Source: an uncultured delta proteobacterium (GTDB taxonomy: Bacteria > Desulfobacterota > Desulfobulbia > Desulfobulbales > Desulfurivibrionaceae). Taken from it: 64,000 nucleotides of DNA. The position numbers and the translations under genes are program-made. Location: assembly GCA_903869265.1 (NCBI GenBank), contig CAIPYE010000014.1, forward strand, positions 372,001-436,000, given 5' to 3'. The notes beneath the pieces are model-generated. The model ran no database searches and had not been told where the DNA came from. It saw only the letters and a list, made by a program, of their open reading frames with translations. Positions 17,822 through 26,190 of this stretch are shown here, one piece after another; positions within the stretch are counted from its first letter, which is position 1, and each line of letters begins with the position of its first letter.

Positions 17822-18954
17822 TCCCCTTCAACAAGCCCCCGCACACCGGCAACGAAGAGCAGTACGTCCTCGAGGCCATGAAGAGTGCGCAGATCTCCGG
17901 CGACGGCCCGTTCGGCAAGCGGTGCCAGCGCTGGTTCGAAGAGCAGCTCGGCTGTAGGAAAACCCTGCTCACTCCCTCCTGCACCCATGCCCTGGAGATG
18001 GCGGCGATTCTTATCGGCATTGAGCCAGGCGATGAAGTGATCATGCCCAGCTATACCTTTGTCAGCACCGCCAATGCCTTTGCCCTGCGCGGGGCGCGCA
18101 TCGTTTTTGTCGATATCCGCCCCGACACCATGAACATCGACGAGACCCGGATCGAGGCGGCAATCACCCCGCAAACCAAGGCCATCGTCCCGGTGCACTA
18201 CGCTGGAGTGGGCTGCGAGATGGACGTGATCATGACCCTGGCTGAAAAATACAGCCTGTTTGTCATCGAGGATGCGGCCCAAGGCATGATGAGCCGCTAC
18301 AAAGGCAGGCCGCTTGGGACCATCGGCCATCTCGGCGCCTACAGCTTCCACGAAACCAAGAACTACACCAGCGGCGGCGAGGGCGGTCTGCTGATCATCA
18401 ACGACGGGCGGTTTGCCGAGCGGGCCGAGATCATCCGCGAGAAAGGGACCAACCGCAGTCAGTTCTTCCGCGGCATGGTGGACAAGTACAGTTGGGTGGA
18501 CATCGGCAGCAGTTACCTGCCTTCCGAACTTCAGGCGGCCTATCTCTGGGGACAGTTGGAAATGGCGGAGGGGATCAACTCTGACCGGCTCACCAGCTGG
18601 CTGGCCTACCGCAACAAACTTGCGCCCCTCGCGGCGGCTGGGGTCATCGAGCTTCCGGTGGTCGCGGAAACCTGCCAGCACAATGCCCATATGTTCTATA
18701 TCAAGGTTAAGGATCTGGAGGAGCGCACCGCGCTTTTGGAGCATTTTAAAAAGTATGTCATCTGGGCGGTGTTCCATTATGTGCCGTTGCACAGCGCGGT
18801 GGCCGGTCTGAAATACGGGCGTTTTTCCGGCAGGGATATCTACACCACCAGTCAGAGCGAACGGCTCATCCGGTTGCCCCTGTATTATGGTATTACCGGG
18901 GAAGAGATTGACACGGTCTGTGAAAAGATCAAGGAATGGAGCGAGAAAAACTGA
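17818..18954 (+). CDS. wecE: dTDP-4-amino-4,6-dideoxygalactose transaminase-like (DegT family)
   Basis: 378 aa, matching WecE/RffA (about 376). The N-terminus IPFNKPPHTGNE, the segment SYTFVSTANAFALRGA, DAAQG and SFHETKN (PLP lysine in the last) are characteristic of RffA rather than other DegT aminotransferases. It would transaminate dTDP-4-keto-6-deoxyglucose to dTDP-Fuc4N, a precursor of surface glycans. No dTDP-sugar synthesis genes (rmlAB) are in the window. Sits between a WbqC-like gene and a small transporter, with overlapping starts and stops throughout, so all five genes form one operon. Confidence 0.85.
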   Translation: MIPFNKPPHTGNEEQYVLEAMKSAQISGDGPFGKRCQRWFEEQLGCRKTLLTPSCTHALEMAAILIGIEPGDEVIMPSYTFVSTANAFALRGARIVFVDIRPDTMNIDETRIEAAITPQTKAIVPVHYAGVGCEMDVIMTLAEKYSLFVIEDAAQGMMSRYKGRPLGTIGHLGAYSFHETKNYTSGGEGGLLIINDGRFAERAEIIREKGTNRSQFFRGMVDKYSWVDIGSSYLPSELQAAYLWGQLEMAEGINSDRLTSWLAYRNKLAPLAAAGVIELPVVAETCQHNAHMFYIKVKDLEERTALLEHFKKYVIWAVFHYVPLHSAVAGLKYGRFSGRDIYTTSQSERLIRLPLYYGITGEEIDTVCEKIKEWSEKN

Positions 18955-19316
18955 TGGCGCATCTCTATATCTTCGGCACGATACTCTTTACCGTTTACGG
19001 CCAGTTGATCATCAAGTGGCGGATCCCGTTTCACGGGGCTTTGCCCGGCGAGATGTTCCCCAAGCTGATCTTTTTGCTCAAACTGTTTTTCGACCCCTTT
19101 ATCATGAGCGGTTTCGTCGCAGCCTTTCTCGCCTCGCTTTGCTGGATGGCGGCCATGACCGCGTTTGACCTCAGCTATGCCTATCCGTTTATGGGCCTCA
19201 ACTTTGTCCTGGTCTTCCTGGCCTCCGCAATCCTGCTCAGCGAACAGATCACCATGTACAAGGTGGTCGGCCTGATCCTCATCGTGCTGGGGATCGTCAT
19301 CTCAAGCCGGGGTTGA
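18954..19316 (+). CDS. Small EamA/SMR-like transporter, possible lipid-linked sugar flippase subunit
   Basis: 120 aa from ATG 18954, which overlaps the previous stop (TGATG); an in-frame ATG at 18936 is less likely. Four membrane helices, with YGQLIIKW in the first and SYAYPFMGLNFVLVFL in the third, resemble ArnE/ArnF-type four-helix members of the DMT superfamily. As the last gene of the glycan operon it may flip the undecaprenyl-linked sugar made by the GtrB-like enzyme. Substrate is unproven. Confidence 0.75.
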   Translation: MAHLYIFGTILFTVYGQLIIKWRIPFHGALPGEMFPKLIFLLKLFFDPFIMSGFVAAFLASLCWMAAMTAFDLSYAYPFMGLNFVLVFLASAILLSEQITMYKVVGLILIVLGIVISSRG

Positions 19317-19354
19317 AAAGTAGCCCCACCTCGTCTTTTCCGCGATTTTTCAAA

Positions 19355-20545
19355 TTACAGAGCCGGATCCCGGTTGTAGATATCGGATCGGAATTGGACA
19401 ATCCCATCCGGATCAACCCAGGCGGTCATGTAGACGATATGGACCGCGATGGGCGAGGGGATAACGATCTGCTGCGTCTTGCCGCGGGCGATCGCCTCGG
19501 TCAGGGCATCCATGGAATTGAGCTTGGTGCCTTGCAGGAGGTACACGGCCAGATCTAGAGGCTTTGCGATGCGGATGCAGCCGGAGCTGAAGGTGCGTGC
19601 GTCTTTTTGAAACAGCTCCCGGGCCGGGGTGTCGTGCAGGTAGACATCGTAGGGGTTGGGAAAGAGGAACTTCACGCGGCCCAGGGCGTTGGTTGGTCCG
19701 GGGTCCTGGCGAAGCCGGTAAGGAAAGTGCGTCGTAGAGAGATTCTTCCAGTCGATGGAGGCCGGGTCGATCTCTGCGGCACCCTTCCAACCTTGGAACA
19801 CCCGGAGGTGCAACTGGCTCAGGTAGTTAGGATTTTTTTTGATCTTCGGAAGAATATCCTTGGTGGCGATGCTGTGCGGCACCTCCCAGTTCGGATTGAG
19901 CACCAGGGAAGAGATGCGTCCGTTGAACACCGGGGTTTGCCGGTAGGTTTTACCGACAATCACGGGCATGGAGAGCAGGAGGTTGCCATCCTCGTACAGC
20001 TTGAGGGTAAAATCGGCGATGTTCACCAGGATATGACGCGGCTCCAGAAGAGGCGGCAGCGGCTGGCAGCGTTCGAGGCTTGCGGCGAGTTGTCGGATGC
20101 GTTGGTTGATGGGCACGTTGAGCTCTGTCAGGGTTTTGACCCCGACGGCCCCATCGGCTGTAAGGCCATGGCGGGTCTGGAATTTCTGTATTGCCTCCTT
20201 GAGGGTCCCGTCGAAACGATCTCCCTGGCTCGCTGATGCGGCCAGATCTCCGCTTACGACAAGGCGTTGTCTTAGAAGAGGGATGCGTGCATTGCGGTCG
20301 TCTTCGTGCAGGGTGGGGCCGTCAGGAACCTGGGGCCAGCCGCCGTGCGCGGCAAGTTGCCGATACTGGGAGAGGGCGTTTTCCAGTGCGGGCAGCACGC
20401 AGAGCTCTCCTGTCGCCGGGGTGACGTCGGGTGCTGCCATTGCGGGAACAGAAAGCAGGGCTGCGATAAGGGCGTAGCAGAAAAAACGGAAGAGGTTCAG
20501 CACAATCGGCAAGGGGGCAGATAATTTTTTCAGACAGACTACCAA
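19355..20545 (-). CDS. L,D-transpeptidase (YcbB/LdtD-like)
   Basis: 396 aa from TTG 20545; the start is uncertain (a GTG 14 codons in is an alternative), but a hydrophobic signal ending VPAMAA near residue 38 follows either. A peptidoglycan-binding domain (LKEAIQKFQTRHGLTADG) precedes a YkuD catalytic domain with HDTP and SSGCIRI, giving the His and nucleophilic Cys. It would form 3-3 meso-diaminopimelate crosslinks in periplasmic peptidoglycan. The upstream gene is a YcbK-like peptidase overlapping by 7 bases; the same ycbB-ycbK pairing is found in Enterobacteria, so the two probably work together on the cell wall. Confidence 0.9.
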   Translation of the reverse strand: MVVCLKKLSAPLPIVLNLFRFFCYALIAALLSVPAMAAPDVTPATGELCVLPALENALSQYRQLAAHGGWPQVPDGPTLHEDDRNARIPLLRQRLVVSGDLAASASQGDRFDGTLKEAIQKFQTRHGLTADGAVGVKTLTELNVPINQRIRQLAASLERCQPLPPLLEPRHILVNIADFTLKLYEDGNLLLSMPVIVGKTYRQTPVFNGRISSLVLNPNWEVPHSIATKDILPKIKKNPNYLSQLHLRVFQGWKGAAEIDPASIDWKNLSTTHFPYRLRQDPGPTNALGRVKFLFPNPYDVYLHDTPARELFQKDARTFSSGCIRIAKPLDLAVYLLQGTKLNSMDALTEAIARGKTQQIVIPSPIAVHIVYMTAWVDPDGIVQFRSDIYNRDPAL

Positions 20546-21093
20546 GTGCGAAATGCTCCAGAGTCGATATGGACGAAATCCTCGCTTGGGTAATAGCCGA
20601 CCCCGCCAACGCGGAGCGAAAGGGCGGTGCGGTGCAGCGTGGCCAGGGCTGTACCTGGGATGCGGATGTCGATGGCGCGGCCTTCCAAATGCAGGCTGTG
20701 TTTTGCCACTTTGTGACCCTGGCTGATGAGGTACTCGTTGTATTTCGGCGAACGGTAGCCGGAGATGACATGGATTTCGTTGGTGCAGCCCAGCCGGGTG
20801 TTTACCTGGTCGAGAAAATCCAGGGTCTGGAGAGCAATGGGGTGCTGCTCATTCGTATAATGGCAGCGCAACAGCCAGTTCAGTTCGTTGATGGCTTGAG
20901 TATTGTATTGACCGTCCTGGCCGCGATAGATGGTGCTGATTTTTTCGCCGGTATGGATGTTGTACAGATTCAGTCGGCCTGACGGTTGGTTTTCCGCGGG
21001 GAAATTGGCCAGCGCCTTTCCGGGGCGGAGAAAAGCAAGGGTTGTCAGCAGCGAGACTTTGAGGAAAGAGCGTCGGCTGGAGGGACGATGCAT
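20539..21093 (-). CDS. YcbK/DUF882-type peptidase M15-like protein, Tat-exported
   Basis: 184 aa. A twin-arginine signal (SSRRSFLKVSLL, cut near ALA) leads into a DUF882 domain with SGYRSPKYNE, the HSLHLEGRAIDIR motif (His and Asp zinc ligands) and a C-terminal HIDSG His. The family is related to zinc D-Ala-D-Ala/D,D-carboxypeptidases and to MepK, a murein endopeptidase acting on L,D-crosslinks, which would match the adjoining L,D-transpeptidase. The start ATG is at 21093, preceded by GGAGAATTGTTCC. Exported folded to the periplasm. Confidence 0.88.
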   Translation of the reverse strand: MHRPSSRRSFLKVSLLTTLAFLRPGKALANFPAENQPSGRLNLYNIHTGEKISTIYRGQDGQYNTQAINELNWLLRCHYTNEQHPIALQTLDFLDQVNTRLGCTNEIHVISGYRSPKYNEYLISQGHKVAKHSLHLEGRAIDIRIPGTALATLHRTALSLRVGGVGYYPSEDFVHIDSGAFRTW

Positions 21094-21246
21094 GGAACAA
21101 TTCTCCTGGGTTATTGAGGGGGGAGTTTGTGCGTTTGCAGAGAGACTGCACCGCGGAACCCGTCACCATGCCTGGCATTTTAACCGTATTTGTCTGGAAT
21201 TGCCCATTTTTTTCACACATGAGGGCCGGGCGGCGATCGGAGAACG

Positions 21247-21277
21247 AAAAAAAGGGCCTAGAGGATTTCCTAGGCCC
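21247..21277 (-). terminator. Rho-independent terminator of the tRNA-Arg gene
   Basis: Read on the minus strand: stem GGGCCTAG / CTAGGCCC (21270-21277 and 21254-21261) with an 8-base loop, followed by seven T (21253-21247). It lies 10 bases beyond the tRNA 3' end. Confidence 0.85.
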
Positions 21278-21287
21278 TTGCTATTTC

Positions 21288-21364
21288 TGGTGCGCCCGGC
21301 ACGATTCGAACGTGCGACCTGCGGATTCGTAGTCCGACACTCTATCCAGCTGAGCTACGGGCGC
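21288..21364 (-). tRNA. tRNA-Arg (anticodon ACG)
   Basis: 77 nt including the encoded CCA. The acceptor stem GCGCCCG/CGGGCGC closes perfectly, the D arm AGCTCAGCTGGATAGAGT and T arm GTTCGAATC are standard, and the loop CTACGAA gives anticodon ACG. Followed by its own terminator. Confidence 0.95.
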
Positions 21365-21450
21365 ATAAATGAGATGGGATTTATAACGCACATTGTCCTG
21401 TTCGGCAACAAGTTTATAAGAAAGCTTTTGCTGAAATTTTTTTCAGATAT

Positions 21451-22257
21451 TCAGGCGGTCTTGAGGGTGTACGGGACGAGAAAGGCAAATCCGGTGCGGT
21501 TGAGCACATCCCCAAACCGTTCCCCCTGGCTGTTCTCCGCCTTGAAATGGGCGAGGCAGGTGTCGATGATGGCCAGGGTGGTTTCCGCGCAAAATATCCC
21601 GGAAAGCTCTTGGCCAAACTGCGGGTGGCGGCCCAGTTTGCCGCCCAACAGGATGCGGTAGCCGGTAAGCCCTTGGGTGATGGTCCCGGTTGGGCAGACC
21701 CTGGCGCATTGGCCGCAGGCCAGGCAGCGTTGCCAGTCGAACTGTGGGCCGGGTTCCGGACCGGCAAGGGTGATGGCCTCCTCTTTACAGGCGGCAAGGC
21801 AGTCCCCGCATTCCGAACAGGGGGCATCGCTTAGCCTGGGGAGAGAGGCGCTGATCAGGCCGATATCGACAATCTGGGGACGGGAGCAGGAATTAGGGCA
21901 GTCGGCCAGGGTTACCCGGAACTCGTGGTGCAGTTTGAGCGGGCCGGACACCCGGCCTTGCATGAATTTCTTCAGGTTGTGGGCACGCAGCAGGGTCTCA
22001 AGCCGTTTGGTTAGATCCTTCCCGGTGCCGATGCGGTTTGGGCAGCCGCTCTGTCCGAAACAGGATTCCACGGTAAAGCCTTGCATCTCGTCCTCCTGGT
22101 GGTGCAGATAGTGTTGCCGACAGGCTGCAACATGCTCCATTGTTACCTTGTCGGCTCCAGCCTGTTGCGCCTCGGTCTCCACCCTTTTCTGCACACGCTT
22201 GCGAACAAAAAAAGGCACCTTGGCCACCGCTTGTTCCGCATCTTTTTCCCACTGCAT
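21451..22257 (-). CDS. Siroheme/[4Fe-4S] sulfite- or nitrite-reductase-like protein with ferredoxin insert
   Basis: 268 aa. A helical start containing a PCP-red-like segment precedes a siroheme-site motif CFGQSGCPN (about residue 66) and DCPNSCSRP, the four cysteines that bind a coupled [4Fe-4S]-siroheme. Between this and the C-terminus lies a two-cluster ferredoxin unit: CSECGDCLAACKE and CLACGQCARVCP. This matches small sulfite reductase-like proteins of strict anaerobes, distinct from DsrAB. The substrate may be sulfite, nitrite or another oxyanion. It lies downstream of a LysR regulator on the same strand, 80 bases away, which may control it. A second, shorter siroheme protein is at 50.4 kb. 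Confidence 0.85.
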   Translation of the reverse strand: MQWEKDAEQAVAKVPFFVRKRVQKRVETEAQQAGADKVTMEHVAACRQHYLHHQEDEMQGFTVESCFGQSGCPNRIGTGKDLTKRLETLLRAHNLKKFMQGRVSGPLKLHHEFRVTLADCPNSCSRPQIVDIGLISASLPRLSDAPCSECGDCLAACKEEAITLAGPEPGPQFDWQRCLACGQCARVCPTGTITQGLTGYRILLGGKLGRHPQFGQELSGIFCAETTLAIIDTCLAHFKAENSQGERFGDVLNRTGFAFLVPYTLKTA

Positions 22258-22337
22258 GGCTCACCTTAAATATGCTTGTCTAAAAATAATAGCGCGGAAA
22301 GCGGCGAGGGGCCTTGATCCAAGTCAAGGACGGAGAA

Positions 22338-23228
22338 TTAATCTGGCGTTTGTTGTAAAAAATCGAGAAAGGTTGCGCAAATGGGGGAAGGCTGCCGATT
22401 TTTCCGGGTTATCAGATAAAATGGACGGGAGAGGCGGATGTTGTTCAAGGGGACCGCCACCAGGGAACGGCGTTCGATATCCTCGGCCACGGCCCGGCTT
22501 GAGAGTATGGCGATGCCGACCTCTGCCTTGACGCCTTGGCGGACCGCCTCCGTGCTGCCCATCTCGGCAACGATCTGGAGCCGGCTGAGATCCAGGTGTT
22601 TTTCGAGCAACTGGGTCACGACCCGGCGGGTGCCGGAGTCCCGTTCCCGGATGATCATCGGCTCGTTGAGCAGCTGGGCGGGTTCCACGGTCTTTTTTTT
22701 GGCAAAAGGATGGGTGGGATACACAGCCAGGACCAGTTCATCTTCAAGTATCTCGATCCACTCTAGGGCCGGGTCGCTCCAGCGGGCGCCGACCACGCCG
22801 AATTCGGTGTCGCCGGCCAGAACTCCGTCCGCCACCGTGCGGGAGTTGCCGATGGAGAGGGTGATCTGGATGGCGGGATGGAGTTTTTTGAAGGCGCCGA
22901 TCCGTTGCGGCAGGACATAGGCGCCGGGGATGGTGCTGGCCCCGAGGGAGAGATGTCCGGCCAGGGTACCGCGGTAGCTGGCCATGGCCTGCATGGTCTC
23001 CTGGCGAAGGCGGATGATCTTTTTGGCGTATTTGTAAAGAATCTGTCCTGCCTGGGTTGGCAGAGCCTCGCGGCCCAGGCGGTCCACCAACCGTTCCCCG
23101 AGAATCTCTTCCAGGCTGCGGATATGTTCGCTCACCGTGGGTTGGGAAAGAAAACTTGCCTCTGCGGCCTTGGTAAAACTCTTCAGATCAACGACCTTGC
23201 AAAAGACCTCGAGACGATGAATATCCAT
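22338..23228 (-). CDS. LysR-family regulator, selenium-metabolism-associated type
   Basis: 296 aa. N-terminal winged helix-turn-helix (FTKAAEASFLSQPTVSEHIRSLE) and a substrate domain with LGASTIPGAYVLP, a segment typical of the LysR subgroup that co-occurs with selenocysteine and selenium genes in anaerobes. The subgroup assignment is from memory of that motif; CysB/CysL-like regulation of sulfur genes is the alternative. The siroheme protein lies directly downstream on the same strand and FeoAB upstream, so its target may be either or itself. Start ATG 23228; no strong ribosome-binding site is seen. Confidence 0.75.
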   Translation of the reverse strand: MDIHRLEVFCKVVDLKSFTKAAEASFLSQPTVSEHIRSLEEILGERLVDRLGREALPTQAGQILYKYAKKIIRLRQETMQAMASYRGTLAGHLSLGASTIPGAYVLPQRIGAFKKLHPAIQITLSIGNSRTVADGVLAGDTEFGVVGARWSDPALEWIEILEDELVLAVYPTHPFAKKKTVEPAQLLNEPMIIRERDSGTRRVVTQLLEKHLDLSRLQIVAEMGSTEAVRQGVKAEVGIAILSSRAVAEDIERRSLVAVPLNNIRLSRPFYLITRKNRQPSPICATFLDFLQQTPD

Positions 23229-23292
23229 GGGGAAACTGGCCCTCGCGACTATAGGTTTGGATAGTTATAGCCGATATAGATCATTCATCATC

Positions 23293-23469
23293 TTAATGCA
23301 AGGTGTGTGTGATTTTTGTCTCGCAATCTTTTGTTTTTGCGGAGGGATCATCGCAGCCAGTGCAGCCGCCGCAGGTTGGTTTGCTTCCGCTGAGCTGGCG
23401 GCGGATGCGACGACCGAGGAAAAACATGCAGGCCACGATGATGAAAAGGATGATGATGTTCTGCCACAT
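23293..23469 (-). CDS. FeoB-associated Cys-rich membrane protein
   Basis: 58 aa: one membrane helix (IIILFIIVACMFFLG), a basic patch RRIRRQ, then a cysteine cluster CGGCTGCDD. This is the small partner protein often encoded right after feoB in anaerobes. ATG 23469 is preceded by a good GGAGG-like site and lies 26 bases after the feoB stop. Likely helps ferrous iron uptake or metal delivery. Confidence 0.85.
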   Translation of the reverse strand: MWQNIIILFIIVACMFFLGRRIRRQLSGSKPTCGGCTGCDDPSAKTKDCETKITHTLH

Positions 23470-23495
23470 GACGCTCCTCCTTGGTTTCGGTTGGT

Positions 23496-25679
23496 TTATC
23501 CGGCAAACCCCATCAGCCGACCGCCCTGATAGACCAGGGTGGCCAGCAAAAAGGCGAAGGTGGTGTTGAAACAGATGGAAAACAGCCCCCACTTCCAGGA
23601 GCCGGATTCCTTTGAGATGCACACCACCGTGACAAAGCAGGGTGCGTAAAACATGACAAAGACGATGAGGGCCAGGGCCACCACTGGGTTCCAGTGCGGG
23701 TCTTTTGCCAGGGTTTCGGAAAGGGAGGCATTGTTTTCCGGGTCGGTCTCGCCTAGGGAGTAGGCTGTACCCAGGGTGGTGACAATGACCTCCTTGGCCG
23801 CAAAGCCGCCCACCAGGGCAATATTGGTCCGCCAGTCAAAGCCGGGCAGCCAGCTGACCGATTCCATGGTGATGCCGATCCTGCCAGCGAGGGAGTGGCG
23901 CAGAGTGCTGCCCGCCTGGGCGGTGTCGATGGCGGCAAGTTTTTCTTTGAGTTGTTGATTGTCCACGGTCTGTGCGGTAGAGGCGGTTACCTCTTGGCGT
24001 TGCCGGGCGAAGTTTTGCTCTTCCGATTGCGGCAGGCCTGGAAAGGTCATCATGGCCCAGATCAGGATGGAGATGGCCAGAATGGTGGTACCCGCCTTCT
24101 TGATATACTGCCAGGTCCGTTCCCAGGTATGGATCAGCAGCCCCCGAAAGGTGGGAAAGCGGTAAGGCGGCAGCTCCATGACAAAGGGGGTGGATTCGCC
24201 GCGCAACACGGTGAGCCGCAGGATCTTGGCGGCGGTGAGCGCCACGACCCAGGCCAGCAGGGTAAGGAGGAACATGAGCTGGGCCTGGCTGCGGGAAAAG
24301 AAAGTGGCGGTGAGCAGGGCAAGCACCGGCAGCTTGGCGCCGCAGTTCATGAAGGAGACGGTGAGCAGGGTGGCCAGCCGCTCGCGGGGGGAGCGTAGCG
24401 TGCGTGCGGCCATGACGCCGGGCACGGCACAACCCCCGGCAATGCCGCCGGAAACGATGTAGGCCATGACAGAACTCCCGTGCAGCCCGAAGATGCGAAA
24501 GACCCGGTCCATCATGAAGGCGACCCGGGCAAGGTAGCCGGAGTCCTCAAGGATGGCGATGCCGAAAAACATGAACATGATCAGCGGTACAAAGCCAAGT
24601 ACCCCGCCCATTCCGTGGATAACTCCGGAGATGAGCATGGACTTCAGGTGGCCGTCCGGCAGGATGGTGGACAGGTGGGCGCTTAGCCAGCCGAAAAATG
24701 CCGCAAACCAGGCGACGGGCAGTTGACTGTAAGTGAAGGTGAATTTGTAGAGGCCCAAAAGAATTGCCAGCATGATGAGCGGCCCCATAAATCGGTTGGT
24801 CAGAACCTTGTCGATCCGGTCCGAGGCATGGAGCCGGTCGATGTCGAATTTATGGGCGATCACCTCCTGCCGGAGCACGGACTTGATGTAGCCGTACCGG
24901 TGGTCGGCGATGATGGCCTCGGGATAGGTTTCCATGGTTTTATGCAGATGCTCGCCGACTTTGGCCACGATCTCCTGGAGTTCCTTGTCCACAGCAGGAT
25001 TGTTCCGGCGGCCCTTTTCCTGGATCTGGCTGTCGCCCTCCAGGTACTTGAGCGCCAGCCAGCGCGGAGTATAGCTGTCTTGCAGGAATCCGGCGGTGGT
25101 GATGCATTGCGCCATGGTTTGCAAGGCGAGGTCAACATCTTCGCCGTAGGAGATGTGCAGGGGATTCCAGGGGGATTTCCGGCGGGCCAGTTCCAGGGCT
25201 GCGGCCATCAGCTCGGCCGTACCCTTGCCGGAGCGGGCGATGATGGGGATAACCGGCACCTTGAGCAGGGCTGAGAGCCTGTGCGCATCAAGGCTGATGC
25301 CGCGATCCCGAGCCACATCGATCATGTTGAGGGCGATGACCATGGGCACGCCAAGCTCAAGAAGCTGGGCGGAAAGATAGAGGTTACGCTCCAGGTTGGA
25401 GGCGTCGGTGATGTTGATGACCACATCGGGCTTTTCCTGCACCAGATAGTCGCGGGCCACCACCTCTTCCACCGAATAGGCGGTGAGGGAATAGGTGCCT
25501 GGCAGATCGATGATCGTTGCTTCCTCGCCGGAGGGAAAGGTGTAGGCACCTGCTTTTTTCTCAACGGTGACGCCGGGGTAGTTGCCCACATGCTGGCGGG
25601 CGCCGGTCAGGGTGTTGAACAGGGTGGTCTTGCCCGCATTGGGATTGCCTGCCAGGGCGAAGGTGATGGGGTTTGACAT
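23496..25679 (-). CDS. feoB: Ferrous iron transporter B
   Basis: 727 aa. The N-terminal G domain has G1 AGNPNAGKTT, G3 DLPGTYSL and G4 NMID; the transport part has paired Gate repeats, each with a cysteine in a membrane segment (GGCAVPGVMAAR, NCGAKLPV, APCFVT). FeoB imports Fe2+ across the inner membrane in a GTP-dependent manner, the main route in anaerobes. Encoded between feoA (21 bases upstream) and a Cys-rich FeoB partner, all on the minus strand under one promoter at 25979-26007. Confidence 0.96.
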   Translation of the reverse strand: MSNPITFALAGNPNAGKTTLFNTLTGARQHVGNYPGVTVEKKAGAYTFPSGEEATIIDLPGTYSLTAYSVEEVVARDYLVQEKPDVVINITDASNLERNLYLSAQLLELGVPMVIALNMIDVARDRGISLDAHRLSALLKVPVIPIIARSGKGTAELMAAALELARRKSPWNPLHISYGEDVDLALQTMAQCITTAGFLQDSYTPRWLALKYLEGDSQIQEKGRRNNPAVDKELQEIVAKVGEHLHKTMETYPEAIIADHRYGYIKSVLRQEVIAHKFDIDRLHASDRIDKVLTNRFMGPLIMLAILLGLYKFTFTYSQLPVAWFAAFFGWLSAHLSTILPDGHLKSMLISGVIHGMGGVLGFVPLIMFMFFGIAILEDSGYLARVAFMMDRVFRIFGLHGSSVMAYIVSGGIAGGCAVPGVMAARTLRSPRERLATLLTVSFMNCGAKLPVLALLTATFFSRSQAQLMFLLTLLAWVVALTAAKILRLTVLRGESTPFVMELPPYRFPTFRGLLIHTWERTWQYIKKAGTTILAISILIWAMMTFPGLPQSEEQNFARQRQEVTASTAQTVDNQQLKEKLAAIDTAQAGSTLRHSLAGRIGITMESVSWLPGFDWRTNIALVGGFAAKEVIVTTLGTAYSLGETDPENNASLSETLAKDPHWNPVVALALIVFVMFYAPCFVTVVCISKESGSWKWGLFSICFNTTFAFLLATLVYQGGRLMGFAG

Positions 25680-25700
25680 GATCTGCCTCGTTACGGGAAA

Positions 25701-25934
25701 TCAGGCGATTTCCACTTCGATGTGGTCTGCTTCGCTGTTGCGCAGGGTCAGGGTGCCGCCCATGATCCTGATTGCCACCGGATCGAAGAGGGGAGCACGG
25801 CCCATGATGGTGATGCGGGTGCCGGGGACAATGCCCATGTCGCGGATGCGGCGGCCAAGCTCGCCACCGACCTTGACCGCAGTAATGGTGCCTGACTGGT
25901 CTTTTTGCATTTGGCGGAGAGGAACTGTTGGCAT
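25701..25934 (-). CDS. feoA: Ferrous iron transport protein A
   Basis: 77 aa from ATG 25934 with GGAGA upstream; an in-frame longer start would cross most of the leader and is less likely. SH3-like FeoA fold with GRRIRDMGIVPGTRI and the basic/hydrophobic C-terminus. Small cytosolic partner of FeoB. First gene of the feoA-feoB-Cys-rich operon. Confidence 0.92.
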   Translation of the reverse strand: MPTVPLRQMQKDQSGTITAVKVGGELGRRIRDMGIVPGTRITIMGRAPLFDPVAIRIMGGTLTLRNSEADHIEVEIA

Positions 25935-25978
25935 GCGCGGTCTCCAGGGTGCTGGGGGGTGAGTGCTGATGAGGGGCA

Positions 25979-26007
25979 ATAATAAAAAGTGGCGATTAAG
26001 ATGTCAA
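25979..26007 (-). promoter_or_regulatory. feoA: Promoter of the feoAB operon
   Basis: On the minus strand TTGACA (26007-26002), 17-base spacer, TATTAT (25984-25979), with a start near 25972 and a leader of about 38 bases to feoA. I see no convincing Fur box, though the AT-rich stretch around it could hold one. Confidence 0.75.
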
Positions 26008-26149
26008 TATCTTTTTTAGGCTATAGAATAAAATTATGTAACCCAAACTTTTTAACTAAACGTGACCTCGCGTTGACAATAACTGGGTGCGGGCGGAGTT
26101 TTCGGCCCTGGCAAGGGAGTTTCAGAAGAGATGATGCCTGGAGAATGCA

Positions 26150-26183
26150 GCGCCCCACTCTCAGGTGCAAGAGAGTGGGGCGC
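26150..26183. repeat. 13-bp perfect inverted repeat downstream of the cytochrome operon
   Basis: GCGCCCCACTCTC (26150-26162) and its exact complement (26171-26183) with an 8-base loop, 8 bases past the stop of the octaheme cytochrome gene. It would form a very stable RNA hairpin and could protect or end the transcript, but there is no T-run on the minus strand. Confidence 0.7.
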
Positions 26184-26190
26184 GTTGGTG

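Noticed and set aside
26150-26183. Hairpin after the cytochrome operon as a Rho-independent terminator
   Set aside because: The 13-bp stem is perfect, but neither strand has a T-run after it, so I list it only as an inverted repeat.
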